Assembly (NCBI GenBank): GCA_015478945.1
Contig: JABUQX010088648.1
Location: forward strand, 1 to 12,500
Direction: 5' to 3'
DNA: 12,500 nt
Origin: Trachelipus rathkii
Lineage: Eukaryota; Arthropoda; Malacostraca; Isopoda; Trachelipodidae
The translations under genes were made by a program, and so were the position numbers. Of the stretch, positions 8,733 through 12,500 are shown piece after piece; position 1 is the first letter of the stretch, and the number at the start of each line of letters is the position of its first letter. Under the pieces are notes generated by a model, which worked only from the letters and a program-made list of their open reading frames with translations, had not been told where the DNA came from and made no database searches.

Positions 8733-8823
8733 TTTATATAATATTATATATATATTAATATATATATAATATATTATATAATATATATATATATATATAT
8801 ATAAATTATAATATTATATTATT
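8624..8823. repeat. (TA)n microsatellite
   Basis: TA repeat with TATTATA and TTAATTAAT interruptions. Confidence 0.93.
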
Positions 8824-8869
8824 CATAAAAGTAGTATATCGTAAAGTAAGGCAATTGGCGACAAATTTT

Positions 8870-8938
8870 CCCCTTCCAAGCTTTTCCCCCATCCCTCACA
8901 ATTACGTCATACCCCCATAAAACCCCTATCCCAACCCC
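8870..8938. other. C-tract cluster (G-quadruplex-prone on the minus strand)
   Basis: Seven C runs of 3 to 5 bases lie at 8870-8873, 8886-8890, 8893-8895, 8912-8916, 8923-8926, 8930-8932 and 8935-8938, in an otherwise AT-rich setting. The complementary G runs have spacers of 2 to 16 bases, so a quadruplex is possible but some loops would be long. No gene or transposon motif is attached. Confidence 0.5.
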
Positions 8939-8985
8939 AAATTTTTAACTATTTTTGTTTTTTGTTAAATTCGAATTTTTAAAAG

Positions 8986-9130
8986 AATAATAATAATAAT
9001 AATAATAATAAAATAATAATAATAATCAATAATATAATAATAATAATTTAATAATAATAATAATAATATAATAATAATAATAATAGTAATTAATAATAAT
9101 TAATAATTAATTAATAATAATTAATAATAA
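8986..9130. repeat. (AAT)n microsatellite
   Basis: AAT triplets with occasional TTAATTAAT and AATCAAT interruptions. Confidence 0.93.
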
Positions 9131-9221
9131 AAATATGAATTAATCATAAGAAAACGGAATTGATTTTATTTTTAATTGTGAAGGGCAATTTTGTTAAAAA
9201 AAAATAATTTTTCACTAAAAA

Positions 9222-9225
<4 letters not shown>

Positions 9226-9269
<44 letters not shown>

Positions 9270-9287
9270 ATATATAATATATATATA

Positions 9288-9354
<67 letters not shown>

Positions 9355-9405
9355 TATATATATTTAAATATATATATATATATATATAATTATAATATAT
9401 AGATA

Positions 9406-9438
<33 letters not shown>

Positions 9439-9440
9439 GT

Positions 9441-9472
<32 letters not shown>

Positions 9473-9510
9473 TATATATATTATATATATATATATTTAT
9501 ATATATTATA
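9226..9510. repeat. (TA)n microsatellite downstream of the Penelope-like element
   Basis: Long TA repeat with phase slips. It lies about 130 bp beyond the recognisable 3' UTR motif of the minus-strand Penelope-like element. Confidence 0.95.
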
Positions 9511-9644
9511 AAGTAAGCTTGAGACGGCTTTATAATATTTATAATTGGTAAATGCCTTTAAGGTAAAAAATAAACTAAAGGAAGGATTTCAAAATCCTTT
9601 TAAATTTTTAAAATATTGTACTAATTTATTTAGTAGAGTCTATT

Positions 9645-9685
9645 CACATTAGCTTTCAGCCTAAGGAGGCCCTCTGTCAGATGTG
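9645..9685 (-). ncRNA. Degenerate type I hammerhead-like motif in the Penelope 3' UTR
   Basis: Minus strand, in order: CACAT (9685-9681), which can pair with ATGTG (9649-9645) as stem I; core-like CTGACAGA; GGCCT-CCTT-AGGCT as a 5-bp stem II with one G-T pair; GAAA; the palindrome AGCT; and the CTA triplet (9652-9650) just before ATGTG, at the cleavage position. Minimal hammerheads with a palindromic stem III that work as dimers are known in Penelope-like elements. The core CTGANGA is off: two extra bases lie between CTGA and stem II. This copy is therefore probably inactive, or the bases are read errors. Confidence 0.55.
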
Positions 9686-9772
9686 TTACATAAAGAACTA
9701 AATTATAAATCTAAAAATTAACTAATTAATATAAAGAATCTAAAAATCAAGTAATATTAGAAAGTTTTGGGA

Positions 9773-10280
9773 TTAATTTCTTAAAAAATGGTGTAGAGTA
9801 GAGTTATGTATGTTGTTTAAGATGGGATCAATTAGGAGCTCGTTTTTTTGTATGTTAAAATTACTTGTGTTGTTAATGCAAAATGATTCGGTAAGTTTTC
9901 TAAGGTGTAGATGTTCTATGTTAATTATAGGTGTCATGTGAGTGATATCTATTGTTTGGTTTTGGGAGGCTCTATGTATGGTGAGGGCAGAGTGGGTTGT
10001 CTGTAAGATCATATTTGTGTTAATATTGTCTGCGATGGAAGTCATGAGTTACTCCAATATAAGAGCTATTACAGTTAAGGCAAGGGATCTTGTAAATGCA
10101 TTGTGAAGTAGAGGGATTATGATGTGTGTGAGGTTTGAGAATGTACTTAAAAGGGAGGGTATTGGAGGTGGTGATATTGATGGTGTTTGGTAAAATTTTT
10201 TTAACAGAGTTATGTATTTGTGTAGGTAAGGGGAGAAAAGATTTAAAGGTGTTGGTTTTATTGTAATATGTATTTTTTGC
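9773..10280 (-). pseudogene. Penelope-like GIY-YIG endonuclease domain, frame-broken
   Basis: The GIY-YIG domain cleaves DNA to start retroelement insertion. An 86-codon open frame (10020-10280) runs through FLPLPTQIHNSVKKILPN and HHNPSTSQCIYKIPC to CLNCNSSYIGVTHDFHRR. Here CIYKIPC is the GIY half with its flanking cysteine, SYIGVT the YIG half, and the following Arg residues are placed like the catalytic Arg. The domain continues in another frame (9773-10045) with IDITHMTPIINIEH and LRKLTESFCINNTSNFNIQK, where the Glu of TESF matches the catalytic Glu, ending at TAA 9773-9775. At least two shifts separate the pieces (one near the A run at 10272-10277, one near 9990-10040). All signature residues remain. 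Confidence 0.88.
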
Positions 10281-10318
10281 TTACGTAAAGCTTTGTTAAT
10301 GATGTGGGAAGGATAACA

Positions 10319-11182
10319 TCTTCAAAAATCTTTGCTACCTCGCTCAATCTCAACCAGGTGGAACTTTCATTCAAGATCTGTAATACAGTTTTTGAAAATA
10401 TTGACGAAATAAAGAATGTTTTAATATTATATTAAATGGGGATGAATTTCAAGACGTAAATACAATTAACCTTGCGTCAGGTCACATTAAAATTATTGAG
10501 GGTAATAATTTCAAATTCTGGCTTTCTTTTTTTCATAAAATCATGCCTCGTATTTATGGCCGGCTGCAAAAAAAAGGGTCACTGATCCCCTCAGTATCAA
10601 GATGTTCATTGATAATTTTGAGTGGAAAATTCTTTTAATAAGGGAAGAGTCCCAGGAGACAATACAAAAAAGAGAAGAAAAACGGATATCTCCGAATTAA
10701 ATCGAGAGGCTAAAGAGATATGTGACATAATTATTTGTCAGATAAAAGATAGATTTACGTTCTCAGGACATTTAATTGTTGCCACGTTATTTCTGCCGGA
10801 AATGTTTCCTCAGTATGATCCCATCTTTCCTGAGAAAAATGTAAATGAAACCTGTAAAGTGTTACACTTTCATTGACATAAACAAACTTAAAACAGAACT
10901 ATCTTTAATATATACCTAGAAGAATTTCGTTCTATGTCTGGAGCCATAGCTTTATTTGATGTCATTACTGAAAATCACTTGGAAGCCACTTTTAGTGAAA
11001 GTGTGAAACTATTAAAATTTTTAATAACCATTCCGATGACAACGTCCGAAGTAGAGCGCTGTTTTCCTTATTTAGAAAAGGATTAAAACCTTTCTTAGAA
11101 ACACCATGGGGCAGGAAAGACTTTCCGCCTTAACAATGCTTTCAATAATAAGGTGATTGATAAATTTGGACTTTCTTTTTAA
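10319..11182 (+). pseudogene. hAT transposase pseudogene, C-terminal half (ZMYM1-like family)
   Basis: Remnant of a cut-and-paste transposase. Open blocks in order: 10405-10638 with NNFKFWLSFFHKIMPRIYG; 10622-10876 with KKRRKTDIS, ICDIIICQIKDRFTFSGHL and FPEKNVNETCK; 10874-10915 with IDINKLKTELSLIY; 10919-11086 with EEFRSMSGAIALF, FSESVKLLKFLITIPMTT and SEVERCF; 11079-11153 with RIKTFLRNTM and QERLSALTMLS; 11144-11182 with NNKVIDKF and a stop. SEVERCF followed by RIKTFLRNTM is the C-terminal dimerisation signature; the Glu of ER corresponds to the third acidic catalytic residue of hAT enzymes. The N-terminal zinc finger and first Asp are missing. About five shifts break the frame. Upstream it meets the oppositely oriented Penelope-like element. 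Confidence 0.92.
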
Positions 11183-11285
11183 ATAAAATTGTAAAAGTAA
11201 GTTACATAACTTTTTAAAAATAATTGTAAAATTTTTTAATTTTTCTAGATTAATGCTTTACGGTCATCAATGCTCTCTTTTTTTG

Positions 11286-11314
11286 ACACGCACTCACACT
11301 CACACAAACACACA

Positions 11315-11372
<58 letters not shown>
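11286..11372. repeat. (CA)n microsatellite
   Basis: CA repeat with few interruptions (CACTCACACTCAC at the left edge, CACCACAC near 11347), running into the SINE poly-T. Confidence 0.97.
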
Positions 11373-11373
11373 T

Positions 11374-11516
11374 ATTTTTTTTTTTTTTTTTTAATTAAAA
11401 TTTCACACCTCACGGGCAAACCCTTTTTCAAGGAGGGGGAATTTCTAGGTAATTTCTACCTAGGGATCCGAACCCGCGCCGTTGCCATGCGACTCCGTCG
11501 CTCCACCTCCACCTCC

Positions 11517-11517
<1 letters not shown>
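11374..11517 (-). mobile_element. tRNA-derived SINE with poly-A tail
   Basis: On the minus strand, GGTTCGGATCC (11474-11464) matches a tRNA B box (GGTTCGAATCC) with one change. It follows anticodon-arm-like sequence, GACGGAGTCGCATGG. Downstream come a perfect hairpin, CTAGGTA-GAAAT-TACCTAG (11463-11445), and an A tail (plus-strand T run, 11375-11392). This is the standard layout of a SINE with a tRNA-related head. The A box and 5' end are absent: the head is cut by (TA)n at 11518. Which tRNA it came from cannot be told. Confidence 0.68.
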
Positions 11518-11605
<88 letters not shown>

Positions 11606-11611
11606 TATATA

Positions 11612-11649
<38 letters not shown>

Positions 11650-11664
11650 TATATATTATATATA

Positions 11665-11695
<31 letters not shown>

Positions 11696-11722
11696 AATAT
11701 ATATATATATTATATAATATAT
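11518..11722. repeat. (TA)n microsatellite
   Basis: TA repeat with phase slips, replacing the 5' end of the SINE and passing directly into (GT)n at 11723. Confidence 0.95.
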
Positions 11723-11765
11723 GTGTGTGTGTGTGTGTGTGTTGATGTGTGTGTGTGTGTGTGTG
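11723..11765. repeat. (GT)n microsatellite
   Basis: GT repeat with one TGATG interruption. With the (CA)n at 11286-11372 it forms an inverted pair around the SINE and (TA)n. Confidence 0.96.
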
Positions 11766-11822
11766 AGTAAAATGTAAAATGCAACTACCAATATATTTTA
11801 GGACGAGCCGCGCCTGATATAC

Positions 11823-11972
11823 CAGTGGAGGCTCTAGACATGGTCTCCCCAAGTGGGGTACGCGTTACCCCGGGGGGTACGCCCAGAGTGATACTTGGGG
11901 GTTACGCCAAAGGAAGTAGTCTCACTCACGATCACTTGCGACGTGTATGATTCTTGTATTCAAGTGAGTGCG
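11823..11972 (+). mobile_element. hAT-like terminus with GGGGTACGC repeats
   Basis: Starts CAGTGGAGGCTC (11823-11834), a hAT-type CAGNGG end, and shares 11 of 12 bases with 7195-7206. Subterminal words follow: GGGGTACGC at 11855-11863 and 11874-11882, and the variant GGGGTTACGC at 11898-11907. GGGGTA-CGCGT-TACCCC (11855-11871) is a perfect small hairpin, and CACTCAC (11923-11929) pairs with GTGAGTG (11964-11970). GGGGTACGC-type repeats near a CAG end are seen in many hAT elements. It runs into (TA)n at 11973, so the body is not visible. Its relation to the transposase remnant at 10319-11182 is unproven. Confidence 0.58.
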
Positions 11973-12042
11973 ATATAATATATATATATATATATATATT
12001 ATATATAAATATATTATATATATATATTAGATATATATATAT

Positions 12043-12087
<45 letters not shown>

Positions 12088-12186
12088 GAAGAGGTATTTT
12101 ATATATATCTTCATATATACTATATATAATAATATATATTAGTATATATATTATATATATAATATATATATATATATTATATATAA

Positions 12187-12238
<52 letters not shown>

Positions 12239-12258
12239 TATTTATATAATATTATAAA
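11973..12258. repeat. (TA)n microsatellite, two blocks
   Basis: TA repeat at 11973-12084 and again at about 12100-12258, separated by a short AGAAGAGGTATTTT interruption. Confidence 0.95.
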
Positions 12259-12500
12259 CTCGCAGGGCAAATTTTAATGCATCACCCGTAAAAATTTAAA
12301 CTCTTTCATATTGGGAAATGTAGGGCTAGGGTTTGGTTTTATTGGTTCATACCTAACTCGGGAGTGTTGCACAGGGTTATAAATGTATAAACCGTATGTA
12401 ACGACAGTGTGTAGGGATAAATGCATAATAAGAAACGAAAAAAATATGGATATGATGATTTTATTAATCAACAACAATATTCTACAAATTACAATGTGAA
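12259..12500. other. Unassigned DNA at the window edge
   Basis: Mixed-composition DNA without a recognisable motif. A minus-strand frame of 67 codons (12274-12477) begins with a hydrophobic Ile/Phe/Leu-rich stretch, but there is no homology signal, splice context or codon pattern to support it, so it is not called. The sharp exit from (TA)n at 12259 suggests another transposon fragment. Confidence 0.4.

Larger units (their letters stand above)
9640..10318 (-). mobile_element. 5'-truncated Penelope-like retroelement (GIY-YIG type)
   Basis: Minus-strand remnant holding the C-terminal end of the reverse transcriptase ORF, the GIY-YIG endonuclease and a 3' UTR. The first trace is YPSHIINKALRK (about 10280-10315), the last recognisable piece of the region linking RT to endonuclease. 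The RT fingers and palm are absent, so the copy is cut off at about 10318, where plus-strand hAT sequence begins. Frequent 5' truncation is typical of Penelope-like elements. The 3' UTR carries a hammerhead-like motif (9645-9685). Confidence 0.88.

Noticed and set aside
11440..11516. Possible real tRNA gene on the minus strand.
   Set aside because: There is a B box but no A box, no closed acceptor stem, and a poly-A tail follows, so a SINE fits better.
11253..11696. Plus-strand frame with Thr-His repeats.
   Set aside because: It is only (CA)n read as Thr-His, then poly-Phe from the SINE tail and Tyr-Ile from (TA)n.
12310..12330. Telomere-like GGGCTAGGGTTTGG word.
   Set aside because: It occurs once only, with no tandem TTAGG or TTAGGG array.
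12274..12477. Minus-strand 67-codon frame with a hydrophobic start.
   Set aside because: No homology, no codon pattern and no splice or promoter context. AT-rich DNA gives such frames by chance.

Overview
The window is non-coding, transposon-dense DNA from an AT-rich eukaryote. I find no host gene, tRNA, rRNA, operon or CRISPR. The mix is an RTE/BovB-like LINE, a Penelope-like element with a GIY-YIG domain, a ZMYM1-type hAT transposase remnant, a tRNA-derived SINE, and very long (TA)n plus (AAT)n and (CA)n arrays. This fits an arthropod, and a decapod crustacean is my best guess; that is inference from repeat content, not from a marker gene. Roughly a fifth of the window is (TA)n.

Layout. 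1-422: AT-rich DNA ending in a hAT-like terminus of GGTATC hexamers. 423-661: (TA)n. 662-4207, minus strand: a nearly full-length but frame-broken LINE. Its 5' end at 4207 carries a fold resembling a hepatitis-delta-like (HDV-like) self-cleaving ribozyme (4130-4207), with the ORF start codon at 4133 inside it. Endonuclease, reverse transcriptase and C-terminal domains follow, and the 3' end runs into (TA)n. 4208-4977: (TA)n, poly-T and (AAT)n. 5500-5639: a second hAT-like terminus, made of CCAATA hexamers and ending in the same ten bases as the first. 5923-7058: a 1.14-kb element with about 90-bp terminal inverted repeats, holding a (TA)n block and a GC-rich island with an 11-bp hairpin. 7195-7267: a hAT-like terminus with a heptamer array. 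7628-8623: unassigned DNA. 8870-8938: a C-tract cluster. 9640-10318, minus: the 3' part of a Penelope-like element, with a degenerate hammerhead-like motif in its 3' UTR. 10319-11182, plus: the C-terminal half of a hAT transposase pseudogene. 11286-11766: (CA)n, a minus-strand SINE, (TA)n and (GT)n. 11823-11972: another hAT-like terminus. 11973-12258: (TA)n. 12259-12500: unassigned.

Two patterns stand out. Nearly every recognisable element abuts a (TA)n tract, on both sides for the LINE and the inverted-repeat element. And the LINE, Penelope and hAT reading frames are broken mainly by single-base shifts while their family motifs stay clear, which means either slippage-type decay or uncorrected sequencing indels. 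The most interesting candidates are the LINE 5' ribozyme that overlaps its own start codon and the hammerhead-like motif in the Penelope 3' UTR.
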